Source: Prolixibacteraceae bacterium (lineage in GTDB: Bacteria; Bacteroidota; Bacteroidia; Bacteroidales; Prolixibacteraceae). Taken from it: DNA of 18,988 bases. The notes under the pieces are model-generated. The model was not told the DNA's origin. It searched no databases and saw nothing but the letters and a program-made list of their open reading frames with translations. The stretch spans positions 1 through 18,988 of the forward strand of contig JAFGGF010000287.1 in NCBI GenBank assembly GCA_016930735.1. The letters run 5' to 3'. Shown piece after piece: positions 6,791 to 14,847 of the stretch. Within the stretch, counting starts at the first letter, position 1, and each line of letters starts with the position of its first letter. Made by a program: the position numbers and the translations under genes.

Positions 6791-8113
6791 TTAACAATTT
6801 TCTTTTGTGCTTGGATCAACACGGTCCCTGTACCATTTTAAAGGATGTGATGTTGGCCGTTCAATTGGCATTCCGTAGATTCTGTCAATTGTTAATGATG
6901 CAAGCACTCCCAAAGCCCTTGAAACACCAAATAAAACAGTGTAAAACGAATATTCCTTAATTCCATAGTGATATAATAACGACCCGGAATAAGCATCAAC
7001 ATTTGGCCATGGATTCTGAATTTTCCCTACTTCAGACAGGATTGGCGGTACTACCCTGTAAAGCTGATTAACAATGTCAACAATCGGGTCATCCTTAATA
7101 TATTTATTTGCAAATTCCTGCTGAGCTGTAAAACGTGGGTCAGTTTTACGTAAAACAGCATGTCCGTATCCCGGAATAACCCTTCCTTCCTGTAAAGTAA
7201 ATTTACAGTAATCTTCAATTTGTTTATCAGAAGGAGTATTTGTATCCAGTGCCTCTATCATTTCAAAAATCCAGTGAATAACATCCTGGTTTGCAAAACC
7301 GTGGAGTGGTCCTGCTAAGCCAGTCATTGCTGCCGCATAAGCATAATACACATTACTTAACGCTGATCCGACAAGGTGGGCTGTGTGAGCAGAAACATTA
7401 CCTCCTTCGTGGTCGGCATGGATTACCATGTACAAACGGAATAACCTCCTGATATCTTCTGAATCAAATCCCATCATGTGAGCCAGGTTTCCCGCCCAGT
7501 CGAGGCGTGGATTGGGTTCTATATGTTCTTCGTTATGAAAATTCCTTCTGTAAATATAAGCTGCAATGTGTGGCAACCTGGCAATCAGGTTCATTACATC
7601 TTCATATGTCGAATCCCAGAAGTATTTTTTACTTACACCAGCCCTGTATGCTTTTTGGAAGATCGATTCTGTTGCCATGGAAAGTATTGCTGCACTGAAC
7701 TGAGTCATTGGCTTTGAATTTTTTGGCATAGCGTCAATAACATCGAAAACATGCTGAGGGACATGCGCCCTTGTCGCCCAATCCTTCGACAGGTTGTTGA
7801 CATCTTCCCGGCTGGGTATTTCTCCAATTAACATCAGGTAAAACAAACCTTCAGGAAGTGGTTCTCCATCCGGGTTGATCCTGGGAAGCTTTTCCTGTAG
7901 CTCTGAAATTGAATAACCTTTAAACCGGATCCCTTCTTCGGGATCAAGTTTTGATGTGTCAGTAACAAGCAGTGGAATACCTTTCATTCCTGTAAGTATC
8001 TGCCCCAATGTAACATTGGCAATAACTTTGTCGGAATGTTCTGCCTTAAGCCGTTGATATTCCTTGGAACATTTACTGGCCTTTTGAAAAAATCGATACT
8101 TAATATATTCCAT
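6791..8113 (-). CDS. gltA: citrate synthase, eukaryote-like type
   Basis: The protein has 440 residues and condenses oxaloacetate with acetyl-CoA to citrate in the cytoplasm. The family's active-site blocks are all present: IHADHEGGNVSAHT (231-244), AGPLHGFANQ with His271, IPGYGHAVLRKTDPR with His318, and NPWPNVDAYSG with Asp373, the catalytic His/His/Asp trio. The overall sequence, including LDPEEGIRFKGYSI, EPLPEGLF and FGVSRALGVLA, follows the mitochondrial/eukaryotic branch more closely than the hexameric E. coli type, and lacks that type's N-terminal extension. There is no targeting peptide, as expected in a bacterium. It is the last gene of the minus-strand TCA operon, 27 bases after the IDH gene, and ends at the bidirectional terminator. 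Confidence 0.95.
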   Translation of the reverse strand: MEYIKYRFFQKASKCSKEYQRLKAEHSDKVIANVTLGQILTGMKGIPLLVTDTSKLDPEEGIRFKGYSISELQEKLPRINPDGEPLPEGLFYLMLIGEIPSREDVNNLSKDWATRAHVPQHVFDVIDAMPKNSKPMTQFSAAILSMATESIFQKAYRAGVSKKYFWDSTYEDVMNLIARLPHIAAYIYRRNFHNEEHIEPNPRLDWAGNLAHMMGFDSEDIRRLFRLYMVIHADHEGGNVSAHTAHLVGSALSNVYYAYAAAMTGLAGPLHGFANQDVIHWIFEMIEALDTNTPSDKQIEDYCKFTLQEGRVIPGYGHAVLRKTDPRFTAQQEFANKYIKDDPIVDIVNQLYRVVPPILSEVGKIQNPWPNVDAYSGSLLYHYGIKEYSFYTVLFGVSRALGVLASLTIDRIYGMPIERPTSHPLKWYRDRVDPSTKENC

Positions 8114-8140
8114 AATTTTTAATTTATTTCTTTGATAATT

Positions 8141-9406
8141 TTAATGCATATTATTTATTATTTCATCTGCAAATTCTGAAGTAGACAGTAACGTGGCACC
8201 TTCCATTTGCGCATAAAGGTCGGAAGTTACCCTTCGTTTGGCAAAAGTATGCTCCATTGCATCATAAACATGTTCTGCTGCCATGTCCCAACCCAGGTAT
8301 TCAAGTAACATTACACCGGAAAGGATGAGTGAACTTGGATTTGCTTTTCCTGTACCGGCAATATCGGGTGCTGTGCCATGAGTTGCTTCAAAAATTGCAT
8401 AGCCACTTCTGAAATTAATATTGGCTCCGGGTGAAATTCCAATTCCTCCCACCATCGCTGCTAACTGGTCTGAAATATAATCGCCGTTCAGGTTCATGGT
8501 AGCAATAACCGAATGGTCAAAAGGCTTTAACAACGATTCCTGCAAAAATGCATCGGTTATAACATCTTTAATTATAACTTTTCCTGTTTTTTTTGCTTCA
8601 TTTAAAGCAACATCTGCTGCTTCTTTCCCTTCTGATTTTTTCAGATCCTCGTATTGCCGCCAGGTAAAAGTTTGTTCTGCAAATTCCTGCTCAGCAAGTT
8701 CGTAACCCCAGTTTTTAAAAGCTCCTTCGGTAAACTTCATTATATTTCCTTTGTGAACAAGAGTTACAGAAGGAAGTTTTCTTTTTATCGCATAATTAAC
8801 AGCTGCCCGTATTAACCTTTCGGAACCTTCTTTTGAAACAGGTTTTATTCCAAACGATGAAGATTCGGGAAAACGGATTTTGTCAACACCCATTTCTTTT
8901 ATCAAAAAGTCACGTAGTTTACCGGCATCCACACCTCCTGCCATGTATTCAATCCCGGCATATATGTCTTCAGTATTTTCCCTGAAAATATGCATGTCAA
9001 CAAGCGATGGGTAACGAATGGGAGAGGGGACACCCTTAAACCAACGGACAGGTCTCAGGCATACAAATAAATCAAGAGCCTGCCTTAATGCAACATTTAA
9101 TGATCTGATTCCACCACCAACCGGTGTTTGCAGCGGGCCTTTTATTCCTACCAGGTATTCTTTAAAAGCAGCCAGCGTTTCATCAGGTAGATAATTTCCT
9201 GTTTGTTTAAATGCTTTTTCACCTGCAGGAAATTCCTTCCATTGTATTTTTTTTGACCCGTTATAGGCTTTTTTAACTGCTGCATCAATAACTTTTTGCG
9301 AAGGCAAAGTAATATCCTTCCCTATTCCGTCACCCTCAATAAAGGGGATAACTGGATTCTCAGGAACAATTAACTTCCCGTCTTTTATTTTTATTTTTTC
9401 AGTCAT
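8141..9406 (-). CDS. icd: isocitrate dehydrogenase, type I, predicted NAD-dependent
   Basis: The protein has 421 residues and oxidatively decarboxylates isocitrate to 2-oxoglutarate. It aligns with the bacterial homodimeric IDH family: GGGIRSLNVALRQ (Ser102 = E. coli Ser113), FRENTEDIYAGIEY (Tyr149 = Tyr160), VHKGNIMKFTEGAFK (Lys219 = Lys230). The cofactor site differs from E. coli: HGTAPDIAG gives Asp348-Ile349 where the NADP enzyme has Lys344-Tyr345; Ala355 replaces Val351; Tyr336 replaces Cys332; Ser395 and Ala399 replace Tyr391 and Arg395. In this family Asp-Ile is the NAD signature, so NAD+ is the predicted cofactor, although this is unmeasured. The substrate site is intact, and the regulatory Ser is kept although no IDH kinase is nearby. 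It is 51 bases downstream of the other IDH gene and 27 upstream of citrate synthase. Confidence 0.93.
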   Translation of the reverse strand: MTEKIKIKDGKLIVPENPVIPFIEGDGIGKDITLPSQKVIDAAVKKAYNGSKKIQWKEFPAGEKAFKQTGNYLPDETLAAFKEYLVGIKGPLQTPVGGGIRSLNVALRQALDLFVCLRPVRWFKGVPSPIRYPSLVDMHIFRENTEDIYAGIEYMAGGVDAGKLRDFLIKEMGVDKIRFPESSSFGIKPVSKEGSERLIRAAVNYAIKRKLPSVTLVHKGNIMKFTEGAFKNWGYELAEQEFAEQTFTWRQYEDLKKSEGKEAADVALNEAKKTGKVIIKDVITDAFLQESLLKPFDHSVIATMNLNGDYISDQLAAMVGGIGISPGANINFRSGYAIFEATHGTAPDIAGTGKANPSSLILSGVMLLEYLGWDMAAEHVYDAMEHTFAKRRVTSDLYAQMEGATLLSTSEFADEIINNMH

Positions 9407-9457
9407 TATTAAATAATAATAGAACTATGCCTTACAAGTTAATTAATTTGCAGTTAA

Positions 9458-10684
9458 TTAAATCAGTTTTTTCTTCAGGTTTTCATCCAATGCAGAAAGA
9501 AATCCCTGAGTTGTCAGGTAATGTTCTTCTTTCAGGTCCTTCCCATGGATAATCAAAGCCAAATCTTTTGTCATTTTACCTTCTTCCACTGTTTCAACAC
9601 AAACCTGTTCAAGTGCGTTGGCAAAATTGATTAATTCCTGATTCCCATCCAATTTTCCCCGGAATGCTAAACCCCTTGTCCATGCAAAAATGCTGGCGAT
9701 CGGATTTGTTGAAGTTGGATTTCCTTTCTGGTGCTGACGAAAATGCCTTGTCACTGTTCCATGAGCAGCTTCAGCTTCCATGGTTTTTCCATCGGGTGTA
9801 ACCAAAACAGAAGTCATTAATCCCAAAGAACCAAAACCCTGGGCAACTGTATCGCTTTGTACATCGCCATCGTAGTTTTTACATGCCCATACAAATCCAC
9901 CTTCCCATTTTAATGCAGCGGCAACCATGTCGTCAATTAACCTGTGCTCATAAGTAATACCGGCTTCTTCAAATTTTTCTTTGAATTCGGTTTCAAAAAT
10001 TTCCTGGAATATATCTTTAAACCTTCCGTCATATTTTTTAAGGATGGTATTTTTAGTTGACATATAGAGCGGCCACTTTTTATCGATTGCCGTATTCATA
10101 CACGAACGTGCAAACCCCTGTATCGATTCATCGGTATTGTACATCGCCATCGCCAATCCATCTCCCTCGAAATCAAATACTTCATGTGAAATTGGTTCAC
10201 TTCCGTCTTCCGGGGTAAAAGTAATTGTCAGCTTTCCTTTCCCTTTAGTCAGGAAATCAGTCGCACGGTACTGGTCACCAAATGCATGACGGCCGATACA
10301 AATCGGTTGTTTCCAGCCAGGTACAAGGCGTGGTACATTTTTTATAAGGATCGGTTCGCGAAAAACAGTACCTCCTAATATATTGCGGATCGTACCATTT
10401 GGCGATTTCCACATTTTTTTTAACCCAAATTCTTCAACACGTGCTTCATCAGGAGTAATTGTTGCACATTTTACACCAACGCCATATTTTTGAATCGCAT
10501 GTGCTGCATCAATTGTTACCTGATCATTTGTAGCATCCCGGTATTCCATCCCAAGGTCGAAATATTTTAATTCGATATCAAGATAGGGTAAGATCAGTTT
10601 CTCCTTTATAAATTCCCAGATGACTCTCGTCATTTCATCACCGTCGAGTTCTACGACCGGATTTTGAACCTTTATTTTTTGCAT
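9458..10684 (-). CDS. icd: isocitrate dehydrogenase, type II (eukaryote-like), NADP-dependent
   Basis: The protein has 408 residues and is collinear with human IDH1/IDH2 almost throughout: SPNGTIRNILGG (Ser94, Asn96, Arg100), VFREP (Arg109), IGRHAFGDQYRATDF with Arg132, STKNTILKKYDGRF (Lys211), IDDMVAAALK and CKNYDGDVQSD for metal binding (Asp251, Asp274, Asp278), and HGTVTRHF with Arg313-His314 for the 2'-phosphate of NADP. All substrate, metal and cofactor residues are intact, so it should be an active NADP enzyme in the cytoplasm supplying NADPH and 2-oxoglutarate. It is the second gene of the operon, 57 bases after aconitase and 51 before the second, unrelated-subfamily IDH. No organelle-type presequence is present. 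Confidence 0.95.
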   Translation of the reverse strand: MQKIKVQNPVVELDGDEMTRVIWEFIKEKLILPYLDIELKYFDLGMEYRDATNDQVTIDAAHAIQKYGVGVKCATITPDEARVEEFGLKKMWKSPNGTIRNILGGTVFREPILIKNVPRLVPGWKQPICIGRHAFGDQYRATDFLTKGKGKLTITFTPEDGSEPISHEVFDFEGDGLAMAMYNTDESIQGFARSCMNTAIDKKWPLYMSTKNTILKKYDGRFKDIFQEIFETEFKEKFEEAGITYEHRLIDDMVAAALKWEGGFVWACKNYDGDVQSDTVAQGFGSLGLMTSVLVTPDGKTMEAEAAHGTVTRHFRQHQKGNPTSTNPIASIFAWTRGLAFRGKLDGNQELINFANALEQVCVETVEEGKMTKDLALIIHGKDLKEEHYLTTQGFLSALDENLKKKLI

Positions 10685-10741
10685 TTTAAATTTAAATTTT
10701 TTGCCCTTTAATTATTTCATTAACAATTATTAAAGGCATCA

Positions 10742-13003
10742 TTAGTTATTTTGTTTTTTTATAAGATTTAATGCTGATCCTGCTTTAAACCATTCAATTT
10801 GCTGAGAATTATATGAATGGTTTAATTCAATAGTATCGCCTGATCCGTTCAGGTGAACAACCTGAACCGTTAATGATTTTCCCGGAGCAAAATCAACCAG
10901 GTCAATAAAGTTGAAAGTATCATCTTCCTCTATCAGGTCATAATCATTTTCATTTGCAAATGTAAGGGCCAGCATTCCCTGTTTTTTCAGGTTTGTTTCA
11001 TGTATCCTGGCAAATGATTTTACAAATACTGCTTTCACACCAAGATGCCTTGGTTCCATGGCTGCATGCTCACGTGATGATCCTTCGCCGTAATTATGAT
11101 CTCCGACTACAACTGAAGGGATCCCTTTGCTTTTGTATTCCCGCTGAACTTTTGGCACTTCATCATAATTCCCGGTTAACTGGTTTTTAACCGAATTTGT
11201 TTCGCTGTTAAAAGCATTAACCGCACCAATTAGCATATTATTTGAAATATTATCGAGATGCCCACGAAAACGTAGCCATGGACCGGCCATTGAAATATGG
11301 TCGGTTGTACATTTCCCCAGAGCCTTTATTAACAATTTGGCACCGGTAATATTCTTTCCATCCCAGGCATCAAAGGGCTCAAGAAGTTGAAGCCTTTTTG
11401 AATCAGGCGCAACATTTACTTCAACATTAACTCCGTTTTCAGCAGGTGCCTGGAATCCGCGGTCTTTCACATCAAAACCTTTTTCGGGAAGTTCGATACC
11501 ACTTGGAGGAGTTAACATAACTTTTTCTCCATTATTATTTAATAAAGAATCAGTAAGCGGATTAAAATCCAGCCTTCCTGAAATTGCTAGTGCGGTAACC
11601 ATCTCAGGCGAAGTTACAAAAGCATGCGTGTTTGGATTCCCGTCAGCACGTTTTGAGAAGTTCCTGTTAAATGAATGTACAATGGTGTTTTTTTCCTGTT
11701 TTTCGGCACCGGGGCGTGCCCACTGGCCAATACACGGACCACAGGCATTGGCAAATACTTTCCCTCCCATTTTTTCAAAAGTATTGATAAAACCATCCCG
11801 TTCAATGGTGAACCGAACCTGTTCAGATCCAGGTGTTATTGTAAATTCAGCTTTTGCAATCAGTCCTTTTTCTACTGCCTGCTCAGCAATAGATGCTGCT
11901 CTCGAAATATCTTCATATGACGAGTTTGTACAGCTTCCGATCAATCCTACAGAAACTTCAAGAGGCCATCCGTTTTCTTTGGCTGTTTGTTTCATCCTGG
12001 AAACAGGTGTTGCCCTGTCGGGTGTAAAAGGGCCGTTTATATGTGGTTCCAGTTCCGATAAATTAATATTTATAACCTGATCGTAATAAACATCAGGATT
12101 TTCATAAACTTCATCGTCACCTTTTAAGTGTTCCTTTATTCCGTTAGCTAACTCTACTACCTGTTCTCTCCCTGTTGCTTTCAGGTAACGTTCCATACTT
12201 TCATCATATGCAAACAAACTTGTAGTTGCACCAACTTCGGCACCCATATTACAAATTGTTCCTTTTCCCGTTGCTGAAAGTGAACGTGCCCCCTCCCCGA
12301 AATATTCGATAATAGAACCAGTACCACCTTTAACAGTAAGGATTCCTGCAACTTTCAGAATAATATCTTTGGGAGCAGCCCAACCGTTAAGTTTACCAGT
12401 AAGGTTTACGCCAATTAATTTTGGCATTTTTAATTCCCATGGCATTCCTGCCATAACATCAACTGCATCGGCACCACCAACACCAATGGCAACCATTCCA
12501 AGCCCCCCTGCATTTGGTGTATGTGAATCGGTTCCAATCATCATACCTCCCGGGAAAGCATAGTTTTCAAGAACAACCTGGTGAATAATACCAGCACCCG
12601 GTTTCCAGAAACCAATTCCATATTTATTTGATACAGATTCAAGGAAACTGTAAACTTCCTCATTCAGATTTTTGGCCACTTTCAAATCTTCCAATCCATT
12701 TACCTGTGCCTGAATAAGGTGGTCGCAATGAACTGTTGAAGGCACTGCAGTCGCATTTTTCCCGGCATTCATAAACTGGAGCAAGGCCATCTGGGCGGTA
12801 GCGTCCTGCATGGCAACCCGGTCGGGAGCAAAATCAACATAATCAATACCACGTTGAAGTACCTTTAACCCATCGTTTCCCGATAAATGAGAGTAAAGTA
12901 TCTTTTCAGCGTACGTGAGAGGTTTGCCTAAAACAGTTTTGGCTTTTGCAACTTTCAGGGGCAATTCAGAATATACTTTTTTAATTAAACCAATATCAAA
13001 CAT
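10742..13003 (-). CDS. acn: aconitate hydratase, mitochondrial type
   Basis: The protein has 753 residues and interconverts citrate and isocitrate with a [4Fe-4S] cluster. The three cluster cysteines are Cys358 (LIGSCTNSSYED) and Cys421/Cys424 (NACGPCIGQW), the same numbers as in mature mitochondrial aconitase. Other family blocks are DSHTPNAGGLGMVAIGVGGA, KGGTGSIIEYFGEG, GKCTTDHIS, LRFRGHLDNISNN, and the swivel-domain GDHNYGEGSSREHAAMEPRH. It follows the mitochondrial branch rather than the IRP/AcnA or AcnB branches. It differs in having Ala429 after CGPCIGQW where mitochondrial enzymes usually have Asp. It is first in the operon, so the promoter is expected in the 339 bases upstream. A mitochondrial-like aconitase next to IDH and citrate synthase has been reported in Bacteroides fragilis, and this operon fits that pattern. 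Confidence 0.95.
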   Translation of the reverse strand: MFDIGLIKKVYSELPLKVAKAKTVLGKPLTYAEKILYSHLSGNDGLKVLQRGIDYVDFAPDRVAMQDATAQMALLQFMNAGKNATAVPSTVHCDHLIQAQVNGLEDLKVAKNLNEEVYSFLESVSNKYGIGFWKPGAGIIHQVVLENYAFPGGMMIGTDSHTPNAGGLGMVAIGVGGADAVDVMAGMPWELKMPKLIGVNLTGKLNGWAAPKDIILKVAGILTVKGGTGSIIEYFGEGARSLSATGKGTICNMGAEVGATTSLFAYDESMERYLKATGREQVVELANGIKEHLKGDDEVYENPDVYYDQVININLSELEPHINGPFTPDRATPVSRMKQTAKENGWPLEVSVGLIGSCTNSSYEDISRAASIAEQAVEKGLIAKAEFTITPGSEQVRFTIERDGFINTFEKMGGKVFANACGPCIGQWARPGAEKQEKNTIVHSFNRNFSKRADGNPNTHAFVTSPEMVTALAISGRLDFNPLTDSLLNNNGEKVMLTPPSGIELPEKGFDVKDRGFQAPAENGVNVEVNVAPDSKRLQLLEPFDAWDGKNITGAKLLIKALGKCTTDHISMAGPWLRFRGHLDNISNNMLIGAVNAFNSETNSVKNQLTGNYDEVPKVQREYKSKGIPSVVVGDHNYGEGSSREHAAMEPRHLGVKAVFVKSFARIHETNLKKQGMLALTFANENDYDLIEEDDTFNFIDLVDFAPGKSLTVQVVHLNGSGDTIELNHSYNSQQIEWFKAGSALNLIKKQNN

Positions 13004-13342
13004 TTGAATAATAATTTTTAGTTTTTTTACTTACAAATGTTAACATAATTAGCTGTAAAAAGTTTCAAAAAAAATTAAGAATTTTTACTATAAAAAAACA
13101 TCTGTAGGTATTTACATATTTAAATGCGATGCTGAAAATATAAATAAAACCGATAAAAATAAAACAGACCGCTTATTTATAAACGGTCTTTCTAAATTAA
13201 TACTTACATAAGTTCATTATTTAATGTTTTCTATAATGCAATCATTAATCATTAAAATCAAATATAACTGAAATTGAGCTTTTTAAGTATTTTTCTTGCT
13301 GTATTTAAAATAACAGTTTATATAAGAATGGGGTATTAAAGT
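13004..13342. other. non-coding interval between aconitase and fucosidase genes
   Basis: This AT-rich stretch contains the aconitase leader and a hairpin terminator for the fucosidase gene. Minus-strand AACATTTG (13034-13041) is one mismatch from the -7 consensus TAnnTTTG and has a TTTG about 24 bases further upstream, so it is only a weak promoter candidate for the TCA operon. I see no coding frame. Confidence 0.55.
13166..13189 (-). terminator. likely terminator of the fucosidase gene
   Basis: AGACCG (13166-13171) and CGGTCT (13184-13189) form a 6-bp stem that can extend inside with TTAT/ATAA. On the minus strand it is followed by GTTTTATTTTTAT. It lies about 150 bases after the fucosidase stop codon and before the aconitase operon, which is transcribed in the same direction. 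Confidence 0.5.
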
Positions 13343-14668
13343 TTATATTTCTATAATTAAAATAGTATCAATTCTGTCTTGTTTTTCTTTTGGAATTTTG
13401 AGTAATAATCCATTTTCATTTTCTTTGAATTTCACCTTTTCTCCACTATCAAAATAAGTAAGTGATTTTATCTTTGATTGTAATGAAGGCAGCAGCAGAT
13501 TTTCATCTTTTAAATTCATTAAATGAATATAAATTGTCCCATCATTTGCCTGGGTGGTTGCCCCCCAGTCGGTAGGTTTTAGTGGGCCTCTCCTGGTTCC
13601 ATAAATGGTTTCCCCGTATTTTTCCAGCCATTTTCCCATTGCTAAAAGTGTGTCAACATTTTCAGGCTGTATTTTACCATTAGGCATTGGCCCTGTGTTT
13701 AAAAGGAAGTTTGCCCCATAACCTGCTGCCCTGACCATAGTTTGGATTAACCTTTTTACTGATTTGTAGTCCTGGTCTTTTATATTAAACCCCCAGGAAC
13801 CGTTCATGGTTTCGCACATTTCCAACGGTAATTCTGAGATTGTCCCGGTTTGATTGAAGCCCATGGTATTTTCCCCTGGAAGGTCGCGTTCAAACATTTG
13901 GAAATCTTCACCCGGAAAAGGAGCTTTATGATGATTACTGCCTATTAACGTGCCCGGCTGCAGTTTATGAATAAGCGCATATGTTTCATCCAGTTGCCAG
14001 TCAGCATCCCACTGATCCCACATCCCATCGAACCAAATGCCCCCAACTTCACCATAATTTGTTAAAAGTTCTGTCAATTGGGTATTCATGTAATCGATGT
14101 ATCTATTCCAGTCGCCACTTTCCGGGCGCCCGGTAAAAACCTTACCGGTACTCCCCCTTGGATAATAATCGGGGTGATGCCAATCAAGCTGTGAGTGATA
14201 AAAAAATAATTTTATTCCCTGTATGTCGCATTCATCTTTTAGCATTTTCAGGATATCTTTCCCATAAGGAGTACGGTCAACAATATTGTAATCACTGCTT
14301 TTTGAATCGAACATGGCAAACCCGTCGTGGTGTTTGCTGGTAATTGTGATATATTTAATACCCGCTTTTTTTACCATCGAAACCCATTCAGCCGGATCAA
14401 AATTAACGGGATTAAAAAATGAAGGGAGTTTTTCGTATTGTTTAATCGGGATTTGTTTATTATTCATGATCCATTCAGCAATGCCTAAATCGCCGCCACC
14501 TGCCATAACTGAATAAACGCCCCAATGGATGAATAAACCGAATTTGGCATCCTGAAACCATTCACGGTTTTTCAGGTTTTCTTCAGTGGGCTGGTAACCT
14601 TGTTGGGCTTTGACATTTTGCGTAAAAACAATCAGGATTAATACAATAATAGTTGCTGCTTTTTTCAT
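13343..14668 (-). CDS. secreted alpha-L-fucosidase, GH29
   Basis: The protein has 441 residues with a signal peptide (1-21, ending NVKAQ), so it is exported to the periplasm or cell surface. The GH29 barrel starts at WFQDAKFGLFIHWGVYSV, followed by YITITSKHHDGFAMFDS, DRTPYGKDIL, LFFYHSQLDWHHPDY, and VGGIWFDGMWD with Asp214 as the expected nucleophile, then SNHHKAPFPGEDFQMFERD. GANFLLNTGPMPNGKI is the typical end of the barrel. The last ~90 residues form a beta domain. The enzyme removes terminal alpha-L-fucose with retention; linkage preference cannot be told and the acid/base residue is not assigned. Its divergent neighbours are a GH2 enzyme and predicted fucose-oxidising enzymes, which supports free fucose as the product. 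There is no T9SS sorting domain. Confidence 0.93.
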   Translation of the reverse strand: MKKAATIIVLILIVFTQNVKAQQGYQPTEENLKNREWFQDAKFGLFIHWGVYSVMAGGGDLGIAEWIMNNKQIPIKQYEKLPSFFNPVNFDPAEWVSMVKKAGIKYITITSKHHDGFAMFDSKSSDYNIVDRTPYGKDILKMLKDECDIQGIKLFFYHSQLDWHHPDYYPRGSTGKVFTGRPESGDWNRYIDYMNTQLTELLTNYGEVGGIWFDGMWDQWDADWQLDETYALIHKLQPGTLIGSNHHKAPFPGEDFQMFERDLPGENTMGFNQTGTISELPLEMCETMNGSWGFNIKDQDYKSVKRLIQTMVRAAGYGANFLLNTGPMPNGKIQPENVDTLLAMGKWLEKYGETIYGTRRGPLKPTDWGATTQANDGTIYIHLMNLKDENLLLPSLQSKIKSLTYFDSGEKVKFKENENGLLLKIPKEKQDRIDTILIIEI

Positions 14669-14699
14669 GGTTCAGTTTGTTATAGTTTTTGGAAAAATA

Positions 14700-14734
14700 C
14701 AAAAATATTATCATCGTATAAATATGTTTCAAAA
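14700..14734 (-). promoter_or_regulatory. promoter of the fucosidase gene
   Basis: The minus strand reads TATTTTTG (14707-14700), a perfect match to the Bacteroidetes -7 box TAnnTTTG, with TTTTG (14734-14730) 22 bases upstream as the -33 element. The -7 box ends 31 bases before the fucosidase ATG. Confidence 0.6.
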
Positions 14735-14808
14735 CAAGTGAAAATTAGAATAAGGATTAATACCATAGCTTCTTTCAAAATCAATTCATGAATACTAAAA
14801 TAGAATAG

Positions 14809-14816
14809 TATATTTG
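14809..14816 (+). promoter_or_regulatory. -7 box of the GH2/fucose operon promoter
   Basis: TATATTTG matches TAnnTTTG exactly and ends 31 bases before the ATG at 14848, the same spacing as on the divergent side. No convincing -33 element is seen. The box places transcription start near 14823, which argues against the in-frame TTG at 14821 as the start codon. Confidence 0.5.
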
Positions 14817-14847
14817 AGAATTGAATGTTGAAAACAAAAAAATCACG

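Noticed and set aside
11628..12080. 150-codon open frame antisense to aconitase
   Set aside because: It lies opposite a fully conserved enzyme, has no domain-like pattern, and reflects the reverse-strand shadow of its codons.
14821..14847. TTG start nine codons upstream of the GH2 start
   Set aside because: It lies at the predicted transcription start, puts a charged stretch before the signal peptide, and an ATG with a normal signal peptide follows.
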